Notes under the pieces: generated by a model | Told to the model about the DNA's origin: nothing | The model's input: the letters and a program-made list of their open reading frames with translations, nothing else | The model's database searches: none | Assembly (NCBI GenBank): GCA_973895155.1 | Contig: OZ316898.1 | Span: forward strand, 19,902,001-19,966,000 | DNA length: 64,000 nucleotides | Origin: Marsupella aquatica | Taxonomy: Eukaryota > Marchantiophyta | Direction: 5' to 3' | Position numbers and translations under genes: made by a program | Shown here: positions 23,331 to 35,800 of the stretch, one piece after another | Position numbering within the stretch: the first letter of the stretch is position 1 | Layout: every line of letters starts with the position of its first letter

Positions 23331-26300
23331 ATCTGAAATCCATGGTGAACATTTGCCACTATGCGAAGAAATGCAAGCAGTTGAGGGCTGCCATTGAGCA
23401 ACTTCAAGCCATGCTCACACCGTGGGAGAAGATTGACAGTCCGGTAAGTTTCTCATGGAGCTGAAGATGAGGAAAGTAGTTAAGCCCCTGCTGTGGTCTA
23501 GTCTTGGTAGACAATCTAGAGAGAGAGTCATAGTAGTGAGTACAGATGCCCCATGAGCAGGGATCTGGTTGAAGCCAAAGTGTGGCATATGCTTTGGATT
23601 ACCTGGCCCAATCAGTTTGGTTGAACTGGTGGTCTTTTTGTTTTGGCTCGGGTGTCCCTTCCCTGGTGGTTTTTGCCCCTGGGTCGGTGCTTGTTGCGGT
23701 GCGGCCCCCTCCCCCTTTTTTGGGGTGTGTGGTTTTTTGGTGAAATGTTTTTTTTAGAAATTTCAAAAACCCAATTTTTTTAAAAAAATTTTGGTTGGAA
23801 TGTGCCTCATGTAGCAATTTTTTGACCCAGAAGTGTGGCCGCTTATACAAATTAAAATATTATTTGAGCTCATAGAAAGATATGGAAGTGGTCCATCCAG
23901 GTTGGAGTGCCTCTTATGAATTATTTGTCAACATTGTGGTCATTCTGGGCTTCTAAATCTAAAATTTTAGGGTTATATATTCACAAAATAACTACAGCAA
24001 TAACTAGCCCAATGCCCTTTTGTTGCTCCATTGTCATTGCGGTCATTTTAACATTGTGGCCATGCGATCATTGCAATCAAATTGTTATTCTGGGGTCAAT
24101 GTGGCAATCATGTTGGTGCGGCTATGCGGTCATTGCTACAATATTATTACCAATTATTGGGTGTGTAAGTTTAGTATGCGGAATATTCAGATAATATGAG
24201 CCAGTCATCTCAATGATGACATACTCAAATATAAATGTGAAGTCATGTTGTTCAATGCCCATAAGGTGCAAATGTTAACTATGCTCAAGGGACCTACAAA
24301 CTTAATATAAACAAAATAATGCAAATTATATTATCATAAGTTGAAGCTAGGTAAACTACATGCAATCTTTATTCATGTTCAGTAAAGAATCTCATCAAAT
24401 ACAACACATTTTTGTCAAATGTTTTTGACAATATTTGGAATCTACAGGCACAAACATACATAGGCACACCCTGGTAGGTGTATCCGAAGGGACTAGGAGG
24501 GTTGCAAGGGAGGTGTTTTTTCCCACTTGAATGGTGATGAAAAGTGTTTAATTTCTCAGTATAAAACCAAGATCCATTGCCACCATTAATGTTTTGGTTT
24601 TTGTAAATAGACAACAACCAAACATGTGTTATTGCATACTATTGTATTTGACAGCCGGAAGGGGGGGGGGGTTAGCATTTGGAAACCAAAAGGAATTGCT
24701 CTGGAATTTATAGAACTTGTGTCATGTGTCATGTGTCATCTTTTTGAAGCAGTAGTCCAGCAATGATACGGAAACTACTCCCTTCCCCTGAACACAACAT
24801 CCAGGCAAAAATCACTTGTAGGGACAAAAATGTCAATTCTCTTTGATCACACAACATCAATTTAACACAGCTCCTGGGCTTTGTGTTTGAGTTCTGGCCC
24901 TCATTTTGCACAGACAGTGAACTCGAGTTAATGGTAGTATAGAAACCACCATAGCCAAAATTTGGAGCATTTCTCTTTCAAACACAATGTGTTGGTTTAA
25001 AGAAGGGGATTGTTCATCACATCACCTATATGTGGACGGAGTTTTCTCCCTATCATTCACTCCTCAATTGTACTTTTTAAGTGAATGAAAGTGAAGCCTA
25101 AAACTGATCATCTGTAGATGAAGTCTTTTGGGTATCATTAAAAAAGCTAGCTTATGTGGGGTCCATGTGAATGTACTCTTTAATTGGTTATCAATGAATG
25201 CATTAATATATATATGGAGAGATATTTTCTCTCTTATGTTTAGAGGCAGCTATCCCTCTGGACTCTGGAGTATGGGTAACGATCCTTGGACAAAAACGAT
25301 TGTTTTCAATCATCCCTCCAGATCATCACTAGACACTACTGATAATAAACAATACCATCCACTTGCGTTTAGATCATCCACTTGCATTTCTTTGCCCATG
25401 CAGAGTTCAAACGAATTGAAGGAAACCCTCCGTTTATTTCAATACTTGCTCCAATGCCTTGCTGGAGGGTTGGTTGCCACTTGACATGCATTTCACTTCC
25501 GTGTTGTTCAACCCAGCTCATCTTGAACAAAATCATTTTTAATGCTAGACAATGGCAAATGTTGAGAAAAGTAACACTTGGACTTAGGGCCGTCTTGCAT
25601 GTAGACGGTCCTTCAATAAACGGTCTTTCAGACAAACGGTGGCAGCCCCTGAGTGAACAAAACTGCCCCCTGAACGAGGCCGTTTTGATGGCACTAAACT
25701 AGGACTGGGAAGGGCAAGGCACGCACAGTCCCGACCTTTGATCTGCACATACGACAATGGCAGCCTCAATCCCCTCTATTGCTCCCGGTAAACTAAGCGG
25801 CATATAACAACAGAGGTGGACACGAGCCCCTTAGCACATCCAACACGTAACACAGGGGAGGATCGAGTTGTTAAACCAAATCCCTGATTCTGTGTAAGTT
25901 TCGCTTTGTGAAAGGCCGCATTCTTGAGGGCCGATGTACATGCAAAACGGCCCTTAACCACAACAACACCCCATTTAACTCCCTTAACCCACCTCCCCTG
26001 TGTCACCATGGCTCTGACCCCATACCCCCAGTCCTCCTCCCTCACTGCACACCCTTTCGTTTTGCTGCTCATGTCCAAAGGGATGGTTAGGTGCAAATCC
26101 CCGGCAACAATTGTGTGGTCTGACCCTTGGTTTTGTCATGGCCTCCCGTGTAACATCCGGGGCACCCACCTACATGCCTAAGGGCCCCAAAAATCTAATT
26201 TGCATGGATTCGAATCACATGTTGTTCTTGTCCCTTCTCAAGGATTCCCATTACTATTACTTTGGGAACTACACACATGGTCTTGTATTTTCATTCTTGG

Positions 26301-26679
26301 TTTATAATTAATGGGAACTTTACCAAGACCTAGCTACAAGCTGATGAAACGCTCCCACTTGTAGCAACTCAATAGAGTAAGATGACCTCTTGATAAGTGC
26401 ACAATACATAAGTGCAAGCCCTGAATAATTGCAAGGAGTCCCATAGGGTCTTTGGACATCTTTTAGCAGTTCTTGTAAGTGCAAAGAGGGCTGCGCTGTA
26501 TGACAGATATATAAGTGCAATCCCTCTGTAAGGGTTTATACACACTTACTGTCAAGTGCACAATTCCTTCCACTTAAAATTATGGATAAATGCATGTCCT
26601 TTTAATGTAGAGTAGAAGTTGCAAAACTTTTTTTAGGGGATCCTATTTAGGGCAGCTACTTATGACCCAGGAGCCTTCT
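23331..26679. other. AT-rich intergenic stretch without a gene
   Basis: No exon-like signal is seen. It has a G/T-rich patch at about 23600-23760, a run of G at 24661-24670, and a series of aagtgca words at about 26390-26560. The same words are dense at 61.7-62.2 kb, which suggests shared repeat ancestry. I see no protein-coding remnant. Confidence 0.4.
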
Positions 26680-27000
26680 TCTGGGAGTGTGCACCCAGAG
26701 TCCAGAGAGGTTTTTTGTCAACATATTTTCCAAATGGCCAAAAATAGCTAGATTCCACCTCAACTGAAAGTCTTGGTCACTTTTGGCAAGAATCAGCTAC
26801 TGTAAGTTTTTTTTCTTCCCTTGGCCAGTTTGCCACGGAACCAACGGACCCCAGTAGCCAGAATCCTATGGTTATGCTGACATACAGGGAGATCTAACGG
26901 TCAATAGTCAATCTAAGAAAATTGGATAAGGAAGGTTCTGAGCATCTTGTCTGTCACACAAGGTGACATTGGCAAATAGAGAAAAACCTTAAAAAAAGAA
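26680..27000 (-). repeat. Inverted single-unit copy of the 7.15-8.07 kb repeat
   Basis: Read on the minus strand this shows, in order, gccaatgtcacct, gatgctcag, a ttagattgacta block, cgttagatctccc, ggattctggctactggggtc, and then the tail with ttgccaaaagtgac and tttggccatttgg. The order matches one internal unit plus the tail of the 7.15-8.07 kb array. Divergence is substantial. Confidence 0.6.
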
Positions 27001-29215
27001 GTTGCTCGTGAAAAAGCTAGTGCTAGGCTCCACCAGCCACCTATGTCGACATGAATACAAAATTTGGATGTACGTGCACAAGCGGATGATAATCATGTCA
27101 TTTTGTCCGCTCTTGGATTCTTCAGTTCTTCTATTTTGTCGTGGAAATCAAGGTTCAATAAAAGAATAACAGAAAAAATGACAGAAGACAGTGCACTGGA
27201 GCTCAAGATCGACTGGTCCAATTTTAAGCTTCTTCTCGTAATAATTAAGTACGTCATGCTGCAGTTCGCAATTGGAGGACCTTTTTTGACACCAAGCTCC
27301 ATGGAGCTTCGATTTCGGTTCATGCGGCCTCTTCTAATTGGGGACTCGATGAATAGGGGACGGAAAAGGTATCCGTCATTGTGGCCTTTTTCTAAGTGTG
27401 AGTCTGTGACTCGATGAAGCAGAATGGTCGGACGAAAAAGGTACCGCGAAATGTGAATAACAATATAACATACATCGTTCTGGTCTACATGCACGAGCTT
27501 CCTCTAGAAGAAAACACAGTTTCGGTTGTATTATTCTATCCTAGAGACACGGCAATCTGTGCATGCCTGGCTGAACGGCCCAGAGCCTTCAAGAAGGAGA
27601 CAGCGTGAGAGCACATTCTTCGTAAGTTGTCAGCAGCGGCGTGGAGAAACTGTGACGTACCTGCTGGAAGGCAGAAAGGAATCTCTCGGTGGTTTGTGTG
27701 TGGCCGCCACCATCATGAGCTCCGCTGGACCCGGACCGCTTATTAAATGTGGTCTCGGGGATACCTGACCTGCTGAGAGACACCCATCAATACACTTTTC
27801 GCAGTGCGGGCGCTGTACCATACCGTAAAAGTTGATTGCGCCCATCATTTTTCAGGTGATTCTGTTTGCGTCGATGCCATGTTGCCGAGCTCTCCTCTCG
27901 AGCTTTCCCATCCATCCCAGGGCTGTGCAACGCGTGCGGCATGGAGCCGGGCGAGTCCCTAAACCCCACCTGCCACTATAAAAGCCTCATTCCCGGTCTC
28001 ACTATTCACCATAAAAGATGGAACACTAGCACCTTCCTTTTGTGGAGTTCAAAGTCCATTCTTGAACCTATGTTCATTGTAATGAGAACTACAGGTTACC
28101 CGTAGCCTTTTATAGGGGCAGGTGTGGTCTAAGAGGCGATTGATTGTGTGAGACTGTGGGGCGCCGCTTCCGCATTCGGTTCCTGTGGGTTCGTGGTGCT
28201 GCTTTGTCTGTCCTCCAGACTCCATAGCAGTGGCGAGAATCCACGAGAATCCACTATTTGAGAAAGAAATTGAGGAGTCATTGAGAGCAGCGAGCAACAC
28301 ACTAGCACGACATGTACGATTCGTTCGAGATCGGCAGAGCAGCTAATCTTGTAGTGCTCTGCAGGTTGGCCCAAACGGGTACTGCACTCTTCTCCATCGT
28401 CTTCTCGTGAGAAATCAGAGCAGCAGACACAGCACAATGTCGTCACTCGTGATGAGTGTCGGAATAAAAAACTCGAAGGTTATTCATCAACTTGCAAGCT
28501 TTTCGAGAAAAGGTTTGACTACAGTACCGGTCAAATATCTAGAGATGATACCTTTGCTATTGATTCTTTTTGTCATCGCTAACGAAAACTTTACTGTAAG
28601 TAGAAAACCACATATGGGGGGTAATGGGGGGGGGGGGGGGCTCCCAAGATGTACGTGACTTCTCCAGGAAAACTCATTTAATATGACCCCTTGGGTCCCA
28701 CTGATTGTTCCGGGAAAACTCAATTAGTATTAATCCCCTTGGGGTCCCACTTTTATATCCTGTCCCTTTGGCCGCTTCTATTTAGATGACATGATTATAT
28801 AGCTCCAATGGATTATTATTCTAACTTATTAAAATATATATAGAATGACTGTGTTATAATATGATAAGTTTATATTTATATAAAGTAATGATAATGAGTA
28901 TAAATCAATTGTAAAATTTAAGAGGTGAAGTGTTAGAGGATAGAGGCACAAACTACCTCGAGCTCTGTGCCCAGGGCAACAAGGCACGGGCCACGGGAGA
29001 GTCATAAAATATAAATAAATATAAATATATTACAGTTAATTCTCTCTAAGTCCATGCTATTGGGAAGACAAATCTGGCATGCACTAAATGCATTCCTGGA
29101 TAAGTGCAACCCCCTAAAAAGCTCACTTGAATTAGATTCATTTGTTAAATTTAGAGCCCCTCGGTTAGTGAGTAGTCACCCTCATACTTTGCATCCCTGC
29201 CCTTATTCTGTGCCC
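27001..29215. other. Intergenic stretch, no assignable gene
   Basis: Open frames at 27064-27417 and 27093-27494 overlap on opposite strands, have no recognisable motif and lie in repeated-looking text. A string reading GLCNACGME near 27915-27945 is too isolated to call a GATA finger. A run of G lies at 28626-28640. Nothing else is supported. Confidence 0.4.
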
Positions 29216-29288
29216 ACCCTCCTTGAGTGCAGTCTACACTCTACTAAGAATGGGCATGCAATTACTCATAAATGCACTCAAGGAGGGT
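29216..29288. repeat. Perfect 16-bp inverted repeat with a 41-bp loop
   Basis: accctccttgagtgca at 29216-29231 is the exact reverse complement of 29273-29288. It lies in a region of decayed repeats rich in taagtgca and tgcactca words. It could be a foldback or an internal palindrome of a transposon terminal region. Confidence 0.85.
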
Positions 29289-30600
29289 TCAGGATAGAGA
29301 CACTCATGAAGGGTAGTTTAGCAAAATAATTTAGACCTGTGTGAGCTTAGGAAAAATGCTTAACCCATGCCAAAAAAAGGGAAGAACAGATGACCTGCCC
29401 TAATCGAGGAGTGTGGGCTTAGAGAGAGCGCTCAGAGAGAGCTGACTGTATTAGGATATTAGTCACATGGGCTGGTGTACTGTACATAGGAGGTGGAGGG
29501 CTGAAGCGCTGCCTTCTGCAGATTTCCTCACATACAATCTTGGGGTGGGGGTGCATAAAGAAATGATATAAAGACCTGTAGTCTCTATTTACCCAGTTTG
29601 GTCCTACTATCCCATATTAATCTCACTTTAGATGATGTCCCTACAAGAACATCTTGTACAACTCATTAAGAGGTGATAGACTGGGTAAAAAAAACGATTC
29701 ATGGGGGCTGATCAAGGAAGGTTTTGTAAAAAAAGATTCAAATGGGGGCTGACCAAGGTTTTGCTGGCAGGGCCCCATCAAGCATATCCCTCCCAGAATC
29801 TCCCAAGGGGATTGGTCCAAAATACAACTCAGGAATCAGATGCCGGGTCAGATGCATGGCTGAGTACGTGGTCTTGAAAACAATGCCAAAAGAGGGATAG
29901 AAGAAGCGGTCACAAAATAGTACATCTTAGCAGCCAAAAAAGAAAAGAAAAGAAAAAAACTGAAGAAAGGTAACTGGTTGGGCTGAGCTGCCCAGGGTGG
30001 GACTATGTCACAGACCCGAAGTAAGCAATATCAATCATCTGATTAAGTTCCGGATTAAGTGAGCTGCCAGTAAAGTTGCGTTCTGAAGTTTGAAATTTGT
30101 GATGGAGAAATTAGCGTCAAAATTTGAGTCTAAGCCAACATTCTTCTGGAAGGGCCATTTGGTCCTGACCTCCTAAATCCAGCCTAGCAAGATGTCATTG
30201 ATAAGTACTTTATCCCAGAAGAAATTCATATAGAGCTTGAGATGGTACCAAGATTTGTAACACAGATGCTACTATAAAAGTTCATTTGTCTTGGTGAAGA
30301 GTTTACCTACCGCATGCTCTCCCACTCACTTCAAATCATAGGATCTCAGTACCCTAAAAATGCTGTTACTTCCTTCAAATTATAGATAAAATGCATTTTT
30401 TGGTGGGATGCTGCAGATCTATGTTTTGAGCCATAATTAGCCCCTGCGGGGGACTCACTCTAAAGGGGGGTCTCATATCACATGTACTATTTTTGAGTAA
30501 TAAAAAACCTAAAAATATAAGACTATTTAAATTAGTTTTTTACCCCTAACTTTCGGGAATACGTCAAGATTGTTAGGTATTTACTTTTCCTTGGAAGTTA
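29289..30600. other. Decayed repeat DNA
   Basis: Around 29370-29440 the text (aagggaagaac, then gagtgtgggc) resembles 62205-62270, where the same words precede a copia-type LTR end. The stretch is probably old LTR or flanking DNA. No coding sequence is visible. Confidence 0.35.
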
Positions 30601-30960
30601 GGTATTTACTTTTACCTCTAGGGTTACGACATGTAACCATAGTTAGGCTAACCATGGTCCGAGAGTGGTTAGGTTAACTAAATTGTACACTATATCCTAA
30701 ACGGTGTTTGCTAGGATAAGAGGAACTAAGGCTCATTGTTACGGAGACACTTGAGAGATGAGAAGAGCTAACACTGTGGAGACTTGGAATGGCTTAGAGT
30801 TCAATAAAGCTCTCTTGTGTGTTCCGGTGGACATAGCCGCGAGGAGGTGAATCACGTACATCTCCTCTGTTGACTCCTTGCGCGATGGATGTGTCATGTC
30901 ACGCTTACTATTGCAATTGTTGTCTATGCTCAACAAAGATTATTCTCAAGTGGAATTCCT
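30600..30960 (+). mobile_element. Ty1/copia-type LTR relic (R/U5 part)
   Basis: ggtggacatagcc at 30826-30838 is followed by gtgaatcacgtacatctc at 30847-30864. This is the spacing and wording of the well-known plant copia LTR motif (GTGGA-GTAG...GAACCACGTA...CTC). The same architecture recurs at 62595-62635. No primer-binding site or gag-pol frame follows, so it is a solo or broken LTR. Outer ends cannot be fixed. Confidence 0.55.
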
Positions 30961-31762
30961 TAACTCTACTTAAAATCCTAAAAAAATGGATTTAGAGATG
31001 GTCCCTAATGGTCTTCCACAAAACTAGTATAAGTTTTTCGCTAAACCCAATAAAAAACACTTAAACCTATTTTTGCATGATAGGTTTGAAGAAAATCAGT
31101 GAGTACCCCAGATAGCCCCCTATGGGAAACTAATGAGATGACACTTATTCTCAAAGACAATATTGTCTTTCATATACATGATTGTACTTTGTATATAGTG
31201 GACCTTGTGGGTTGAAGATGGTCTCATCAAGATCATTGGAGATTTTGGCAAGAGTAGCCCAGTTCCATCTGGCCTTCCAGATCTACTAGAAGCAAAAGGC
31301 TCTTAACTTCTGCCAAAGCTTGATCGGTGCGTTTATGTGGCATTAAATATGTGCCCCCAGGAATGCATGTCATGGACCTGAAACTGATTAGGAATCAAGG
31401 ACTGCATGATCTATTTAGGAGTGGGAGAAGGTCCATAGACAATGGACAGTGTTTTCAGGTTGCTGTTGTTGACACCAAACACACCAAGTACCAAGTGCGG
31501 AGGTTGCTTCTGGGGACATTGGGAGAACACTAAGCATTTGTGACCGCAATATAATATAATTAGGATCTGCCAGAGGAAATCATCTTCCTTCTGGGAGCTG
31601 TACTTTTGCAATTGATTTTGGAGGTGGGAAATTGCCTACAAATTTGCTTGGTGTATATATATTTCACACTGCCAAAGAACTAAAAACTCCAAATGGCAGG
31701 AAAGACCCCTCCTTATTTGGTCTTTGATTTTATCTTATTTCCTGTTTTCTCCTCCTTTCTTT

Positions 31763-31803
31763 TCCTCTCCTCTCCTCTCCTCTCCTCTCCTCTCCTCTCC
31801 TCT
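31763..31803. repeat. CCTCT pentanucleotide run
   Basis: Eight uninterrupted copies of cctct/tctcc are seen about 1 kb upstream of the PUS3-like gene, within a larger pyrimidine-rich stretch. Confidence 0.95.
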
Positions 31804-32828
31804 TGACCACCTCTCTCCCTCCTCTTGCAAGCACCTCCACCCGCCCTTGCCCTGTCCTTCCACACCTTGCCCCTCTCCTCATCTCTACCTTCCGTAAACC
31901 CTTCCTGAATATTTTCCTTTGTATGTGTGTACAAGGTTATGAGGCATTTGCCCCGGGTGAAGCCATGGAACCCTTGGGCCAGCCTGGCCAGGGGTTTATG
32001 AATTTTGAATGAAGATAATAATAAAGTGCAAGTGGCAAACCATGGATCAGACTTTTCTGATGTAAAACTGAACTCAGGCTTTACACTCGGTAACTCATCC
32101 TCACTTGGGGATAATAATTGTAACCTCCTCACGCTCAGCGCCCTCGGGATTACAGCCCATTACCCCCTCTTCCTTCACCTCCTTCAGGGTTACCCTACAC
32201 CTCCCCTCCCTGCCAGCCTCTCTGCCCCTCTTACCGGCTCCTCTCCCCTCTTTGGCTTCCTCTTGCGCGACAATGTCCGGGCCGACTGTGTTGAGCAGCC
32301 TCGCCTTGTGCCTGCCTCCTGATAAAATTTCCCGGGTAGCAGGATTGCACTACCATGGAACCCAAAAGTGATCCAATGGACGACAAGAGTTTCCCCCCAA
32401 GTGGGATTTTATGAGCATACCATACCATGGGGGATTTTTGGGCAACATTGGATATTATAAAGGGTCAATATAGAGGATTTACAAAAGGCAATCATTGTTT
32501 TCAAATATTTGTAAGATATGTGCGCATTTACAAGGATAAAAAAACGAATCCAGGCAGATCAAGTGATACACGTATAAAATGTCTTTCCCCTCACTCAATC
32601 CCAGTACAAAAAATTCAGCTGTTTTATTTATCGAGCGGATTGGGAAGCAAAAGCTTGCAATCTGCGCAGAGACTAACTAAAGTGCTCCATATCGACAGTG
32701 AGAGACATTTGCTCTGGCATGCTTTGGAGGCATAAATAAGGGACGTCCACATTCTCTATAAGAAGCATTCGGCACATTCGAGAGTTTGCGACTGTGGGTC
32801 AATCTTTTCGACTTGAATTCTAGTGAAC

Positions 32829-35800
32829 ATGGAGTCGGGGGATGGTGATGAGGCCCTGCTGTGGGCAAACGAGCGGGTTCAGGAGCTGGAAAGTACAGTT
32901 GCAGCATTGCAGGAGAAGATTGAGGTGGGCACGTTCACGCAATTCAATTCAATTCAGTTCAATTCCTAAATGTTTCTTCGTTCATATCTTGGAGAGATCC
33001 ATCGTCACTGGTAATTCATTCCTTTTACACGGACTTAGACTCTGTAACAAACAAGTCGCGAGTGAAGAAGAAGAAGAAGAAGAAGAAGAAGAAGAAGGAA
33101 TGAAATGTGAAGGAGAGGCATGCAATCTGCCATGGAGACTTTAGTGACATTGTCGCAATCAGTGGTATGTCCTTACCTTCGAAAGTGTGACGAACGATCA
33201 TGAACAAAGGGGAGTGGGCGAACCTTGGCAAATGGGGAGTCAGGTAGGCATGTAACAATGGGTAACCACTGCAGATGCAGCTGGAGTAGCGAACCATGAC
33301 CCCGCCGCACGCAATAGGCAGTGGTAAAAACTGATGCATAACCAAAAAATTGTAACGAACGTGAAGCACTTCACAAATGCTCAGACGAGGAAGAAATCTC
33401 TCTGGAACAAACGATAATGAGAGACTAGGTCTCGGAGCAGCAATCTGCGATTCCTGTAACCTACGAGGAAAACCTTCCTTTCTCACAAGATATCGCCTCA
33501 CACTAATGATACTCAAAGTTGACGTGCTCATTGAAATGTAACGTTTGTGGCCTGGAGCTGTAAGCAATGCGTCAGGTCAAAAACATTTATAAGCCCTCTT
33601 GGAACTTGTAAGGTAAAGGAAACCCAACTTGGGTAAAATTAGCGGTGTAATTACCTTAGAAGCAGTCAGAAAGTGGTGACTAATTGAAGTTTGATAATTC
33701 AAGGTTTTGGAGATGAAGAATTCGAGGTTGGCGGAATTGTTGGCGAGTAAGGAAGATTGCCCAAAGGTAAGCGTATCATTTTGACATTGTTTGACAAGCA
33801 CACAAGACAGTTGCAGACCAAACGGGCCATGTCTCATAGGAATGTATGATTTGTTTGGGGTTCTCTTTTAGAATCCGTGGATCTGCAAGATCGATAGCTT
33901 TATGCAGCTGCTGCTGAACTGGATAAAACTGAAGTCTCTGGACGTGATAGATCTTAGGTCAACCAACTAAGTGAATGTGTTCTTCATTTTCTTGCAGATA
34001 ATCTGTCCTTTGCACGAAGTGTCTTGCTGCAAGGACGCGGGGTTGAGAGTGAATATTGGACTACGAGGAAGTGGGGCGACCTATTGCCTAAGGAATGATT
34101 TGACACCAACCAGTGAGCCTCTTACTCTTGACAAATCTGGCTCCTGGGTCGAGATGGACACTGCTATCAAAGTCAAAGCAAATTACAGGCTCAGGAGTAC
34201 ATCTTCATCTGTGGACCTCTACACGGAACAGCAGGGCTTGGAAATCACTCCTCAGGAAACCTGCGATGCTAAAAACGATCCCATTGTAAGAATTCCACCG
34301 GGACTTCAAAGCAATATCAGTGCTTCTGTGACAAGTGACGATGAAGCTAATCAGAGTCAGGTTGGACACATTTCAAGCAAGGCGAAAAAAGGCAAGGTGT
34401 TCAATGCATTACGGCTTAACTGACCCGATAGTTTATCCTCCGTCTTTCAAAGTGCAGCACCAGCATGGCTCACTTTGAACCGGTCAAACGTTCTCAAACA
34501 AAGTCAAAGTGACTCACATTTTTGCCACCTGCTTGCTAGGACCACCAAGAGACACACCAGTTTCACCTGCATCTTAGGAAAGGAGTATCGGATGTCATGT
34601 CGGGCAGCAATGCTTGGAATTCTAGATTACTGGTAGAGCTTGATTAAATATGGAGCTTGATTTGTTTGTTAATGTGGACATGGTGCAGCCAGTAAATCCT
34701 TGCAAGATCAGGTCACAAGGCATGTGGCCCTCAGGATCATGTATTTGGGAAGCAGGTAAATGGCACCATGTGCGTCCTATCAAAGGTCACTGTGAAATCC
34801 TTGCTTTTGTGACGCTGTTTTGTCATTCCTTGTATTGTACTGGCTCTCATTTAGTGCCGCAATTTGTGAGCCATTTGTGTTTTGACATCGTGATCCTGTT
34901 CTGCAGTTACCATGGTTTTGCGTCTCAAGGTGCTTCTCATAAAACTGTGGAGGTGCGAAATGTCTTCCGGAATTATCTTGGGCCAATAGCTGGAACGACA
35001 ATGGCAGCTATTGACTTGGATTGTTGATGTTCAGCTAATTAGTCTGTTAAAAGTGACTTAGGAATGAGAAAAGGAAAAAAGGGAAGGGAGAAAGAAAGAC
35101 AGAAAAGAAAGAAAGAAACCAAGTGACTTAGGGCGGCAAGTTTTATATTTAATCTGTATCCTGAAATCTCATCAAAAAGTCCCTGCATTTCGACAGGCAG
35201 ACAGCATTTTGCTCGTATCCCTTGTAATGTGCATAATCTGATCGTGGTTCACAGGCAGCATTGTTTGCAGCGCTAGAGCACACCAAGCTATTAATTAGTG
35301 AACGAGAAGACGCTAAATATTCGCGTTGTGGACGGACTGACAAAGGCGTGTCAGCCATTGGGCAGGTACTTTTCCATTATTGTGGGGCGGTCGAGGTTAG
35401 AGCTCTGCTCCCCTCACGTGTATGTAGGCTTCCGGAGCAATTCTGCTTATTGAAGAGATCTTGTAAGGCCATTTTGCTCAAGACAGGCTATGTCTTGCGG
35501 AACGATGACATCAAAATTAAGCTCTAAAACGGTTTTTCTAGAGTTTCGAGAGCTGTCTTAAGTAGTGAGTCCTTCAAACTACTACAGTGCATGCAACTGC
35601 CTCTCCAATTGTTCTTTGTGATATGACGGGTTATTTGTATAACATCTAGTTTCCAAGTTTGCTCCCTGCCGTATCCCAAATTAGAGCTAGCAAAGCTCGA
35701 GATGTATTCAAGTTGGTATTCTAGAAATGGCAAGGATGTGCTAACAGGTTAGAGGTGTCTCCTCCGGATACTTCATTGTTTTTTTGTGGTACACTGTTGA

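Noticed and set aside
27093-27494. 133-codon minus-strand and 117-codon plus-strand frames
   Set aside because: They overlap head to head, neither has a motif or splice partner, and the local text contains imperfect direct repeats (gactcgatgaa).
27866-28000. Possible GATA zinc finger (LCNACGME) on the plus strand
   Set aside because: Only one half of a finger is visible, the first Cys pair and the WRxGP core are missing, and no exon structure supports it. Probably chance.
33025-33567. 180-codon minus-strand frame with a poly-Phe run
   Set aside because: The Phe run is the complement of the GAA microsatellite inside PUS3 intron 1; there is no motif or homologous look.
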